Origin: a candidate division TM6 bacterium GW2011_GWE2_42_60
GTDB taxonomy: Bacteria > Babelota > Babeliae > Babelales > Babelaceae
Length of the DNA stretch: 64,000 bases
Direction: 5' to 3'
Assembly (NCBI GenBank): GCA_000996275.1
Contig: LCEG01000002.1
Location: 327,246-391,245, forward strand
Shown in pieces: positions 8,657 to 18,839 of the stretch. Both the position numbers and the translations under genes were made by a program. Within the stretch, counting starts at the first letter, position 1, and the number at the start of each line of letters is the position of its first letter. Under the pieces are notes generated by a model. The model saw nothing but the letters and a program-made list of their open reading frames with translations. It was not told where the DNA came from and searched no databases.

Positions 8657-8713
8657 TATATTGAAAAAGATTTTATAACTATATAACACCTTCTATTTCG
8701 AGCAAAAAAACTC

Positions 8714-9511
8714 ATGAATCCAGTGCTTTTTCATCTTTTCGGGCCCCTCTCTATTCATACGTATGGCGTCTGCATCGCTCTTGGGGTACTCGTCGCACTC
8801 ATATTCGCCACACACAACACCTTGGTGAAAAACAACCGTATTCTCGAAAAACATCTTCTCTCGTTGGTGAATGTCACTATTATTGCGGGAATTATTGGTG
8901 GCCGACTTTTGTTTATTCTCTCTGAACCAGAACAATTTAGCTCATGGCTTGATATCTTTGCCATTTGGGATGGTGGATTTTCAGTCTTGGGGTCAATTTT
9001 ATGCGCGCTGATCGTGCTATTTGTCTACATGAAAATACTCAAACTGCCGCTCTTACTCGCCTTCGACGTTCTTGGTATCTATGCTCCCCTTGTTCAGGCA
9101 TTTGGACGAGTCGGCTGTTTTTTCGCAGGCTGTTGCCATGGCACTCCTGCCAATCATTTTTTATCAGTTACCTATACCAATACGGCATCTGCCGCACCGC
9201 TTTGCGTTGCGCTCCATCCCACACAGCTTTATAACACCGCAGCACTTTTTTTCATCTTTGCCGGGCTCCACTGGTATGCAAAATCAAAAAAACGCCTTCC
9301 TGGAGAACTCATTCTTCTTTCTCTCTTTGGCCTTTCGTTCGTACGCTTTGCAACCGATTTTTGGCGTGGAGATCGCGGACTCCTCTGGGAAACTTTCTTC
9401 GGGCATCTCTCCCTTTACCAACTGCTTTGCCTCGGGTTCATGGTTCCTGCTCTGCTTCTTCTGCTTGCAATCAAGTTTTTGCCTCAAAAAAACGCCTCGA
9501 GGAGCGAATGA
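8714..9511 (+). CDS. lgt: Prolipoprotein diacylglyceryl transferase
   Basis: This inner-membrane enzyme transfers diacylglycerol from phosphatidylglycerol to the lipobox Cys of prolipoproteins. The 265-residue protein has about seven membrane helices, the HTYGVCIALG motif near the N-terminus, the Lgt signature GRVGCFFAGCCHG (family GRxGNFxNxExxG) and HPTQLYN, followed by FWRGDRG with its conserved Arg residues. The signature deviates at several positions, with extra Cys residues. The stop overlaps the dnaG start (ATGA, 9508-9511), so lgt, dnaG and rpoD form one operon. A weak promoter-like pair, TTGAAA 8661-8666 and TATAAC 8682-8687, lies upstream with a short 15-base spacer. Confidence 0.92.
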   Translation: MNPVLFHLFGPLSIHTYGVCIALGVLVALIFATHNTLVKNNRILEKHLLSLVNVTIIAGIIGGRLLFILSEPEQFSSWLDIFAIWDGGFSVLGSILCALIVLFVYMKILKLPLLLAFDVLGIYAPLVQAFGRVGCFFAGCCHGTPANHFLSVTYTNTASAAPLCVALHPTQLYNTAALFFIFAGLHWYAKSKKRLPGELILLSLFGLSFVRFATDFWRGDRGLLWETFFGHLSLYQLLCLGFMVPALLLLLAIKFLPQKNASRSE

Positions 9512-11267
9512 ATCTTTTTGAATTCATTAAAGAACAGGTTTCTATTTTAGACGTTGTCCAAGAATATGTTGCACTTAAACCTGCAGGAAGCTACTGGAAG
9601 GGCTTCTCCCCCTTTAAATCAGAGCGAACACCCTCATTTACCGTCAGCCCAAGTCGCGGTATTTATTACTGTTTTAGCACTGGCAATGGCGGCGATGCTA
9701 TAGACTTTATCACCAAACTCGAACGCTGTACCCCTTTAGAAGCTTCACACCTTCTTATTGAGCGTTTTAACATAAGCGTGCCCGAACAACTTTTAAAAAC
9801 ACACCTCTCTCAAGATAAAGATCACAACAGCTCTCAAAAAAATTATGAAAGAGCCTGTAAAATTTTTACACTCTGGTGTCAAAAACAGCTTGAAGCAAAC
9901 CCTTTTGCATCTGCCTATGTCAAAAATCGGGGACTCTCAGAAAAAATTCTTGCCCAATTCTCTCTCGGCTTTTGCCCTAACGGAAGCAAATCTGTTCAAA
10001 GCCTTCTTGCATTCGCTCAACCACATGCACTCCTGGCACAGCAATTTATCCAAGCAAATCTTCTTGTCGAAGGTCAACACGGACTCTACCTTACGTTTGA
10101 TGATCGCATTATCTTCCCCATTGGCGATCCTCTCGGTAGAATTCGTGGTTTTGGTGGTCGTATTTTTAAAGAAAATGATATCCGCGCTAAATATTACAAT
10201 TCACGCGAACATGATTACTTTAACAAGAAAAATATTTTATTTGGATTTAACTTAGCCAAAAAAGAGGTCCAGGCGACGGGGCATGTTTTTCTGGTTGAGG
10301 GATACATGGACTGCATTGCCATGGTGCAGGCGGGGTATGCAAACTGTGTTGCTACGCTTGGCACATCATGCACGCTTGAGCACCTTACTCTTCTTTCGCG
10401 CCATGCCAATAAAGTTTTTGTGATGTATGATGGTGACGAAGCTGGGCAGAAGGCGATTTTACGCCTTGCGCAACTCTGTTGGCAGGTTCAGCTCGAACTT
10501 TTTGTAATACAACTACCCGCAGAGCATGATCCTGCTTCGTTCTTACAAGAGTATGGATCGCTTTCAAAGCTCCAACAAGAGCCGCAGCCACTTTTTTCAT
10601 TTTTCACACAACGCCTTGGGAGTGGCTTTTTGCAAAAAAACCTCCAAGAAAAGCTTGAAATCGTTGGTCAATTTTTAGACACCATTGCCACGCTCAGCGA
10701 CCCCATTCAACAAGATATTCTACTCCAACAAGCTGCCAAGACCTTTGACATGCCTTTTAATGCGCTCAAAGAAAAATTAAGGCGTCAAAATAGCCATAAC
10801 TCCTCGTTTCGTACTATCACACCAACAACAGATAAAACCCCCTTGCCTCAACAAAAATCAGGGGCGGGAACATTAGAAAAAAAATTATTTTCTGTTATAT
10901 TGAACAATAGTAAGGTACTCACTACCGACGATAGTAACTTTCTTAAAACGTATTTAGCTGAGCCTTTTAGAACACTTTTGCAAAAATATTGTACCCATAA
11001 TTATGATTTTGGGGCTTTTTTTGCAGAACTTTCTGAAGATCAACAGCATTTGGTAAGCAGTCTTGCAATGGTAGAAAGGGAGAACTGTCATGAAGCGGCA
11101 TTCCGCGAACTCATGACTCAGTTACAGCGCAAGGAGTGGCGGCGCCTTAACGCTGCATTGAAAGAAAAGATTGTTGGGGCACAGCAAGCGGGAGATGTTG
11201 AAATGATTCAAGAGACACTTGCTGAGATGCAAAAGGTACAAGAAATTTTGTTGCGTAAAGGAAACTC

Positions 11268-11271
<4 letters not shown>
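9508..11271 (+). CDS. dnaG: DNA primase with degenerate zinc site
   Basis: DnaG makes RNA primers at the replication fork. Start ATG 9508 is chosen because it gives [10 protein letters not shown], the normal DnaG beginning, follows AGGAG and overlaps the lgt stop; the frame is open further upstream inside lgt. The product is 587 residues, normal for DnaG. The N-terminal zinc-finger fold is present ([11 protein letters not shown] then [15 protein letters not shown]), but of the four ligands of E. coli DnaG only one remains: Ser34, Lys37, Cys55, Thr58 instead of Cys, His, Cys, Cys. The RNA polymerase core and Toprim domain look intact: FLVEGYMD with catalytic Glu and VMYDGDEAG with paired Asp. 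The C-terminal helicase-binding part is divergent. Its stop overlaps the rpoD start by 4 bases. Confidence 0.95.
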
Positions 11272-13136
<1,865 letters not shown>

Positions 13137-13224
13137 TTAAAATTGATGGTATTGTAAAAATCTATTAATACTAATACATGAAGATCATTACATACTCCCA
13201 CATTACGGAAAGGGTTAAGTCCAG

Positions 13225-14553
13225 ATGGGTATAGCTGATAGTAGTAGCAGTGTTTTGTTTAATTTGATTGTCTTCCTTATTGCGCTGGCATTCTGCTCAC
13301 TTTTTTCATTTCTAGAAACAAGTATGATGGCATTAAGACTCTTTCAGCTGAAAGAGCTTGCGCAAAGAACGGGGCGTTATCACGAACTCTTTAGAGCACT
13401 CGAAAAAGATCCTAACCGCCTTCTCAATGCCATTCTCATAGCCTACAATCTTGCAAATTATGTTGCTGCTGTCTCTGGAAGCTATTTTGTTGATGAGGTT
13501 CTTGCATCCCTTCCTTCAACAATACGATATACCATTAGTATGATTGCCGTTACGGCTGCGATACTTTTTATTGGGGATATTCTTCCCAAGAATATTGTCA
13601 AAAACAAGGGCGAAAAGTTTTTTGCATCAACACTCTGGCTTACCAACATTACCTACTATCTTATGTATCCGTTCGTTTCAATACTTAATCGTTTTACCAA
13701 TACCATTGTACGCTTTTTTCTTGGCGCCTCTGCGACAGATGAAGAGCCGATAGCATCAGAAAAAGAGATTCAATTCTTGATCTCCTATATTGATGAAAAA
13801 GGGCTTATGGACCCTGAAAAAACAAATATGCTCCAAAGTATTTTCAGATTGGGAACAACGGCTGCTCGCGATATTATGGTCCCGACGCCGGACATTATTA
13901 TGGTTGAGGCCAATAAATCAATTCAAGACGCGCACCAAATTTTCAAAAAATGCCAATTCTCTCGGTTGCCTGTCTATAAAGACGATGTTAACAACGTTAT
14001 TGGTATGCTGCACTTTAAAGACCTTCTTTCTCTTATCGTAGATAATGTTAATAAAACAGTTAAAGAGGTCATGCGGCCAATAATGTTTATCCCCGAAAGT
14101 ATTCGTATCAACCAATTGCTCTCAGAATTCAAGGCGAAGCACATGCATATTGCCATGATTATCAATGAACATGGCAGCATCACTGGATTGGTGACGCTTG
14201 AAGATATCCTTGAAGAGATTGTTGGAGAAATTCATGATGAATATGAATCAATTACCGAAAAAATATTCCCCCTTCCTTCGGGCGGCTGGCTTGCTGATGC
14301 CAGTATTGAATTAGACAAGATATCTCAAACGCTCAAAATTCAATTCGAGCGGCCTGCTGGTGTTACAACGCTTGGTGGCTTTATTATTGAGTATTTTCAA
14401 CACTTTCCAGAACGGGGAGAAAAAATTCACTACAAGGGGCACACGTTCGATATTCAACAAACGACGAGAAAAAAGATTCTCCAAGTATTGATTACTCTTG
14501 ATGAAAAAACTACTGATCTGCCCGTTATTCCTCCGGTAGAAAAAAAAGAGTAG
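13225..14553 (+). CDS. CNNM/CBS/CorC family membrane protein
   Basis: The 442-residue protein has an N-terminal DUF21/CNNM membrane domain (about 1-190; FSFLETSMMAL, GDILPKNIVK), two CBS domains (about 205-325; DIMVPTPDIIMV, GMLHFKDLL and GLVTLEDILEEIVGEI) and a C-terminal CorC_HlyC domain (about 345-430; TLGGFIIEYF). This is the usual order of the hemolysin C/CorC/MpfA family, linked to magnesium or cobalt efflux. The CBS pair probably binds adenine nucleotides. AAAGGG precedes the ATG, and a strong terminator follows the stop. Confidence 0.92.
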   Translation: MGIADSSSSVLFNLIVFLIALAFCSLFSFLETSMMALRLFQLKELAQRTGRYHELFRALEKDPNRLLNAILIAYNLANYVAAVSGSYFVDEVLASLPSTIRYTISMIAVTAAILFIGDILPKNIVKNKGEKFFASTLWLTNITYYLMYPFVSILNRFTNTIVRFFLGASATDEEPIASEKEIQFLISYIDEKGLMDPEKTNMLQSIFRLGTTAARDIMVPTPDIIMVEANKSIQDAHQIFKKCQFSRLPVYKDDVNNVIGMLHFKDLLSLIVDNVNKTVKEVMRPIMFIPESIRINQLLSEFKAKHMHIAMIINEHGSITGLVTLEDILEEIVGEIHDEYESITEKIFPLPSGGWLADASIELDKISQTLKIQFERPAGVTTLGGFIIEYFQHFPERGEKIHYKGHTFDIQQTTRKKILQVLITLDEKTTDLPVIPPVEKKE

Positions 14554-14573
14554 TCACTATTTCACGGATAAAC

Positions 14574-14623
14574 AAAAAGCAAGAGCGGAAAGATTCAAAT
14601 CCTTTTTCTGCTCTTGCTTTTTT
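14574..14623. terminator. Intrinsic terminator, probably bidirectional
   Basis: AAAAAGCAAGAGC (14574-14586) pairs with GCTCTTGCTTTTT (14610-14622). A T-run follows on the plus strand and an A-run precedes it, so it can end both the CorC-family transcript and the convergent Nudix transcript. Confidence 0.85.
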
Positions 14624-14648
14624 CTCAAAATAAAAACTTCCTCAATAA

Positions 14649-15107
14649 TTACGCCTTCTGTTCAGCAGCTTCACGTTGTGCATCAAGACGCGCATGCGCA
14701 AATTGATTGACCATAGAAAGAAGATGCCGAGCATTATTATAGGTAAGGCGCTTTATAGCAGGCCCTATTTCAAGCCACTCGCTATCAATATGCTCTGATG
14801 AAAGGGTAATTTCAGCAAGTTCTGTTTCACCAATAAAAAACGTTACGCTCTTGTCCACAAGTTCTCGCTCTTGCCCGCGATAGTAATAGGTTATTGTTTC
14901 GGAGAAACCTTTAATCGGAGAAACAATCAATCCTGTTTCTTCACGCACTTCACGTGATGCAGCTTCTTCAAGAGACTCATTTTCCTCAACTTTTCCTTTT
15001 GGAAGATCCCAGTGTCCACCAATATAATGGAGCAGTAGGTAGTAGAGTTTGCCTGTGTTTTTATCACGACGATACACGACAATTCCCGCTGACTGTTCTT
15101 TCTTCAT
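14649..15107 (-). CDS. Nudix hydrolase, Ap4A-hydrolase-like
   Basis: Residues 38-60 are a full Nudix box (GKVEENESLEEAASREVREETGL) matching Gx5Ex7REUxEExGU. The flanking HWDLPKG resembles bacterial diadenosine tetraphosphate hydrolases, which cleave Ap4A; related enzymes remove other nucleoside diphosphate compounds. The frame is open up to 15146, but GAGGAGG sits nine bases before the ATG at 15105-15107 (MKKEQSAG), so I use that start, giving 152 residues. It stands alone, convergent with the CorC-family gene across a shared terminator. Confidence 0.9.
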   Translation of the reverse strand: MKKEQSAGIVVYRRDKNTGKLYYLLLHYIGGHWDLPKGKVEENESLEEAASREVREETGLIVSPIKGFSETITYYYRGQERELVDKSVTFFIGETELAEITLSSEHIDSEWLEIGPAIKRLTYNNARHLLSMVNQFAHARLDAQREAAEQKA

Positions 15108-15263
15108 GCGACCATTCCTCCTCGTATTCTTACTTTTCAAGCCCATAAAAGGTCTGGACTTCTCAGCAATTTTACCACACGGGCAAAGAAAAGGTGATTT
15201 TTTTCCTTCAATTTTTTTTGTTTTAAGCTTTTTTACGGCTTAGACGCATGAGCCGCGCTTGTA

Positions 15264-15399
15264 TTTTACAAAGTCTTGCATTCTTCCCATAGATTTTCCT
15301 AAAGTTATGGTGTTATCTTTAACCCTAAAAAGCGGATTCTCCATGAACACAAAAAAATTACTACTCGCTCTGCTTGTTACCCCTACCCTTTTCTCTGCA
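15264..15399 (+). repeat. Direct repeat copy 1: leader plus signal-peptide region
   Basis: This segment, from TTTTACAAAGTCTTGCATTC to the end of the signal-peptide codons, is nearly identical to 16214-16350. It covers the upstream non-coding DNA, the start codon and about 20 codons. The mature coding regions beyond are much more diverged. A possible -35 (TTGCAT) and -10 (TAAAGT) lie 18 bases apart inside it. Confidence 0.8.
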
Positions 15400-16194
15400 A
15401 AACCTTTACAACTCCCACAATCAATAGAGGTTCCATCAGAATTGGTTGGTGAATATGAAACGATCTCCAATTTAACGGGGCTCAATTCTGTCCTACAATT
15501 ACTTTATAATCTTCCAGAGATAAGAACGCTTATTAAAACAACAACAAGCAAAAACCCATTTGCTCAAGCAATGGCTGCATTTTTTAAAGATACAACAAAC
15601 AGCGACCTTTACAAAAAAGTCTATACTCAGGCACTAAACAGCACAGATTTTTCTGATGACAAAGAAAACATCCCACAAGCTTGTATCAAGCAGCTTTTTG
15701 ACAAAATATTACTCAGTAATAAACAAGAGCTCTATAATCTCTTTTTAAATAAGTTGCGGGGGGTAGAGAATCTTATACTGTACGGCAGTTACATAAACGT
15801 ACCAGATACATTTAAAGATATTACCGATCAATCGAAATATCTTTTATTTTTTGTAAACCAGCCAGACCCAACTGACAAATTCGACAAACAGATAGATATT
15901 TTGAAGAGTAAAAACAATGAGCTTGTCGGTTTTATTGCTCATTATTACACGTACTATGATAATGACAGCTCAAATTTTTTAATAAATACAGATACCTATA
16001 TCACCGTATTCAAAGACTTTGATGATAATAAATGGTATATAATTACCGCACAAGGAAAAGTTGTATCAATTAATACACCTGCACGACTCAAGATGATGCC
16101 AAACAAAAATCTATTACTTTCTCCCGTTATTCTCGTTTACAAAAAAGTCGAAGACACTTTTTCTGATTTTGCACAAGCACTTGCTCGCATTTAA
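15343..16194 (+). CDS. Exported USP-like protein without catalytic residues, paralogue 1
   Basis: Start ATG 15343 gives a typical signal peptide (MNTKKLLLALLVTPTLFSA), 283 residues in all. The region NLTGLNSVLQLLYNLPE (43-59) aligns with the Cys box of ubiquitin-specific proteases and with NACWLASTIQLIYNIPE of the neighbour at 17478. The Cys position is Thr45 here. The C-terminal region keeps ELVGFIAHYYT and VFKDFDDNKWYI and ends with VILVYKKV, matching the USP His-box strand order, but the His and Asp are missing. It is therefore likely a non-catalytic ubiquitin-fold binder or decoy, or a protein that only shares ancestry. The tail SDFAQALARI is shared with three other proteins in the window. 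Assigned by eye from motif alignment. Confidence 0.65.
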   Translation: MNTKKLLLALLVTPTLFSAKPLQLPQSIEVPSELVGEYETISNLTGLNSVLQLLYNLPEIRTLIKTTTSKNPFAQAMAAFFKDTTNSDLYKKVYTQALNSTDFSDDKENIPQACIKQLFDKILLSNKQELYNLFLNKLRGVENLILYGSYINVPDTFKDITDQSKYLLFFVNQPDPTDKFDKQIDILKSKNNELVGFIAHYYTYYDNDSSNFLINTDTYITVFKDFDDNKWYIITAQGKVVSINTPARLKMMPNKNLLLSPVILVYKKVEDTFSDFAQALARI

Positions 16195-16213
16195 AAAACC
16201 AGAGATACACGTC

Positions 16214-16350
16214 TTTTACAAAGTCTTGCATTCTTCCCGTAGATTTTCCTAAAGTTATGGTGTCATCTTTACACCCTAAAAAAAGGCTCTTCTATGTTCA
16301 CAAAAAAATTACTACTCGCCCTGCTTGTTGCCCCTACCCTTCTCTCTGCA
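16214..16350 (+). repeat. Direct repeat copy 2: leader plus signal-peptide region
   Basis: Near-identical to 15264-15399, with a few substitutions and short indels just before the start codon. It shows that the promoter/leader and signal peptide were duplicated, or kept alike by gene conversion, while the mature proteins diverged. Confidence 0.8.
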
Positions 16351-17229
16351 GAACCACTTAAACTACCAACATCAATAACGATCCCAGGAGGGTTTGAAGG
16401 AGATGTAACAATAAAAAACTTAACATGGCTCAATGCCACCCTACAATTGCTTTATAGTCTTCCAGAGGTAAAAGAATCTATCAAAATGACAGCAAGCCAA
16501 GACGAATTCACTCTGGCAACAGCAAATTTCCTTAAAGACCCCACGAATAAAGACCTTTACAAGAAAGTCTATGAAGCCGCACCAAAATCCCCAACCTTTG
16601 ACGTAGTATATGCCGAACCAAAAAATCTTGTGGAAACTCTTATTACCAACGGATTAACCGAGCAACAAAAAGATCTTTTTTCTTTCCAGCTGGACAAAAG
16701 AAAGCTGACAAGCCTCTTTATTGATTACACAACACTACAATCAATTCTTAATGGAGAGGGTATTTCCGACCAATCAAAATATCTCTTAATTACAGTAAGC
16801 AGTCTATATGTGACTGATAGCAGTAAAGCGACGTTCCCCATAGATATTTTCACGTGTAAGAACAATGAACTCATTGGATTCATTATTTTGGAATATACAA
16901 AAGATGTAAGTCAACCTCCATTCACTGTATGGAAAAATGATTACAAATACAAAGCTTACACCAAAGATCCTGTTGAAAATAAATGGTATATGGAGACCTT
17001 CCCTATTGTTTCTTCAATAGACCTTATAAAAAATATGCCTCTCGAGCTAAATCCTAAGAATATGCAAGAAATAATCAATCAAAAATTTAACCCTGCCTAT
17101 TTAGCTTATCACTTCCCCGTTGTTCTCATTTACAAAAAAATCGAAAAACCCGCAGACAAGCCGTCAGAAATCACAACCGAAGACACCAATACATTCCCTG
17201 ATTTTGTGAAAGCGCTTGATCAAATTTAA
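16294..17229 (+). CDS. Exported USP-like protein without catalytic residues, paralogue 2
   Basis: The 311-residue protein has the signal peptide MFTKKLLLALLVAPTLLSA. NLTWLNATLQLLYSLPEVK (42-60) aligns with the USP Cys box; Thr44 replaces the Cys. The C-terminal segment NELIGFIILEYT, then AYTKDPVENKWY and VVLIYKKI, follows the USP His-box layout, but the His position appears to be Lys and the Asp position Thr. A 20-residue K/P/T/E-rich linker leads to the tail FPDFVKALDQI. It is the direct neighbour of paralogue 1 with a duplicated leader, and shares a terminator sequence with the third gene. A pseudo-enzyme role such as binding ubiquitin-like partners is possible but unproven. Confidence 0.65.
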   Translation: MFTKKLLLALLVAPTLLSAEPLKLPTSITIPGGFEGDVTIKNLTWLNATLQLLYSLPEVKESIKMTASQDEFTLATANFLKDPTNKDLYKKVYEAAPKSPTFDVVYAEPKNLVETLITNGLTEQQKDLFSFQLDKRKLTSLFIDYTTLQSILNGEGISDQSKYLLITVSSLYVTDSSKATFPIDIFTCKNNELIGFIILEYTKDVSQPPFTVWKNDYKYKAYTKDPVENKWYMETFPIVSSIDLIKNMPLELNPKNMQEIINQKFNPAYLAYHFPVVLIYKKIEKPADKPSEITTEDTNTFPDFVKALDQI

Positions 17230-17248
17230 TAGACTGCTTACCGCTTAT

Positions 17249-17320
17249 CTCCCTCGATACAACCCCGGAGTTTATCCCGAACTTGTCGAGGGGGGTTACT
17301 CGGGATGAACGGTGGGAGTG
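17249..17320. repeat. REP-like palindromic intergenic element
   Basis: This stretch holds nested inverted repeats: CCCTCGA (17251-17257) with TCGAGGG, AACCCC with GGGGTT, and ATCCCGA with TCGGGAT. The piece CCCGAACTTGTCGAGGGG resembles REP-like intergenic elements found in many bacteria. It lies between paralogue 2 and its terminator. No second copy was noticed in this window. Confidence 0.5.
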
Positions 17321-17334
17321 CATTTAGTCAAAGT

Positions 17335-17380
17335 AAAAGCAGAGGGCGTTTGTTGTACGGCAAACTCCCTCTGCTTTTTT
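17335..17380 (+). terminator. Intrinsic terminator, copy 1
   Basis: GCAGAGGGCGTTTG pairs with CAAACTCCCTCTGC (one mismatch) around TTGTACGG, followed by six T. It is nearly identical to the terminator at 18764-18808, evidence that the USP-like genes were duplicated with their 3' flanks. Confidence 0.9.
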
Positions 17381-17477
17381 ACAGGTATCAAATCACGAAA
17401 TTTGCACAAAATGGCCGTTCTGTTATACTTGTATTTAATATAAAGTAGAAAATAGAACAAAAAACAGGGCCATAACC

Positions 17478-18749
17478 ATGCTCAAACAATTCTCTTTTTT
17501 TTCACGACAATTCATAAAGGTACTTGTATTTACCGCTTGGCTAAACCCCACTTTTTTAAATGCCCTCAATACACACGCTCTTACTGTACCAGAACAGCTT
17601 AGCGCATTTTCTAAGCAAACTTGCACTACTTCACTAGTCAAAAAATCAGTCGCTTTTAAAAACTATTCCCTGCGCTCGCTCCTTTCATCCGTGCAAAAAT
17701 TGGTCGTGAGGCACCCTTTTATTACCTCTGGTATTATTGCCACTCTTGCAGCCACTCTGGCACTTGGCACACTCTGGTATTTTAAAAAGACTTGCGCCCC
17801 GCCAGCACTTCCTCTTAATATTAAAACATCTGATTCGAACACAAACAAGGAGAACCCTGTGGATCTAAAAAAGATAGTGCGCACAATAAGCTTTGTTGTC
17901 CCAACAGTTATTACGGCAAAACCTGCCACTCTACCACGCGAATCAAATGCCTGTTGGCTCGCTTCAACAATTCAACTGATTTACAATATTCCAGAAGTCA
18001 AAGACGGACTCATAAAAAACGCCTCAAGTGATTTTGGTAAAAAAACCGCTACACTTTTAAAAACGATGGAAACAATAAAATCTGTCAAAGAACTTAAGCC
18101 GCTCTATGGTCCTGTCTATGAATCCGCCTGCAAAGAATTTAACGTAACTCAAGGAAGCTTTTCCCGTGTAGACAATCCAGTTGACAGCCTTATTATAGAG
18201 TCAGCAGCAGGTGCTTTATTTGACTTTGACTTTAATTTTGAAAGTAAGAATATCATTGCAATGATATTGGGTACAAAATTCTTTACTCCCTATACATCAC
18301 AAAAAATTGTTTTTAGCTGGAATAATGCTGTAAACTATTTCTCTTTAAAAGAGCCATTTAAACTGCTAAACATAAAAAAAATACCTCTCTATTTTTTCTG
18401 CGATGTAGAAATTACGTACGCTTCAAATCCACCAGGAAAACTTAACCTGCCATTGGCTCTTCCCTTAGCAGATAAATCATATGAACTCATAGGATTTATT
18501 GCCAGTGTTTGCACATTCAATAACAATAATTCACAGTGGAAAGGCTCTCATTTTAAGACTTACGTCAAAGATCAATACGATCCTCAACATCCCTGGTATA
18601 TTTGTGACGATATGGCGCAAAATATCACAAAAATTGCAGTCAAAGATATAACAACCTGGCCACAAGAAGGCACTTACCCAAAGATGCTTATTTACCGCCA
18701 AATTACAGACCCTTTGCCTGATTTTGCAAAAGTGCTTGATCAGATTTAG
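17478..18749 (+). CDS. Exported ubiquitin-specific-protease-like protein (peptidase C19-like) with intact triad
   Basis: The 423-residue protein has a signal peptide or signal anchor (1-31), a second hydrophobic helix at about 80-102 and a linker. A USP-like domain follows at about 147-410. The Cys box NACWLASTIQLIYNIPE (157-173) resembles the eukaryotic NTCYxNSxLQxLF. The His box is SYELIGFIAS (334-343), then SHFKTYVKD (357-365), PWYICDD (372-378) and MLIYRQI, the same order as YxLxGVxxHxG, GHYxxYVK, WYxFDD and YxLxY in USPs. The likely triad is Cys159, His358 and Asp377; the 19-residue His-Asp spacing is close to human USP7 (17). Such an enzyme would remove ubiquitin from host proteins. The exported N-terminus and the tail LPDFAKVLDQI fit a host-directed effector. 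The call comes from motif reading, not a profile search. Confidence 0.72.
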   Translation: MLKQFSFFSRQFIKVLVFTAWLNPTFLNALNTHALTVPEQLSAFSKQTCTTSLVKKSVAFKNYSLRSLLSSVQKLVVRHPFITSGIIATLAATLALGTLWYFKKTCAPPALPLNIKTSDSNTNKENPVDLKKIVRTISFVVPTVITAKPATLPRESNACWLASTIQLIYNIPEVKDGLIKNASSDFGKKTATLLKTMETIKSVKELKPLYGPVYESACKEFNVTQGSFSRVDNPVDSLIIESAAGALFDFDFNFESKNIIAMILGTKFFTPYTSQKIVFSWNNAVNYFSLKEPFKLLNIKKIPLYFFCDVEITYASNPPGKLNLPLALPLADKSYELIGFIASVCTFNNNNSQWKGSHFKTYVKDQYDPQHPWYICDDMAQNITKIAVKDITTWPQEGTYPKMLIYRQITDPLPDFAKVLDQI

Positions 18750-18763
18750 TAGACCACCAAAGT

Positions 18764-18808
18764 AAAGCAGAGGGAGTTTGTTGTACGGCAAACTCCCTCT
18801 GCTTTTTT
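18764..18808 (+). terminator. Intrinsic terminator, copy 2
   Basis: A perfect 14-bp stem (GCAGAGGGAGTTTG with CAAACTCCCTCTGC), an 8-base loop TTGTACGG, then six T. It ends the USP-like gene and copies the terminator at 17335-17380. It may also slow the convergent 1491-residue gene's transcript. Confidence 0.9.
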
Positions 18809-18839
18809 AAAATACAATCCGTTGGTCTCTTTACACCGC

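Noticed and set aside
9361-9507. Longer dnaG start
   Set aside because: The extra N-terminal segment lies inside lgt and has no DnaG similarity; ATG 9508 gives the normal beginning.
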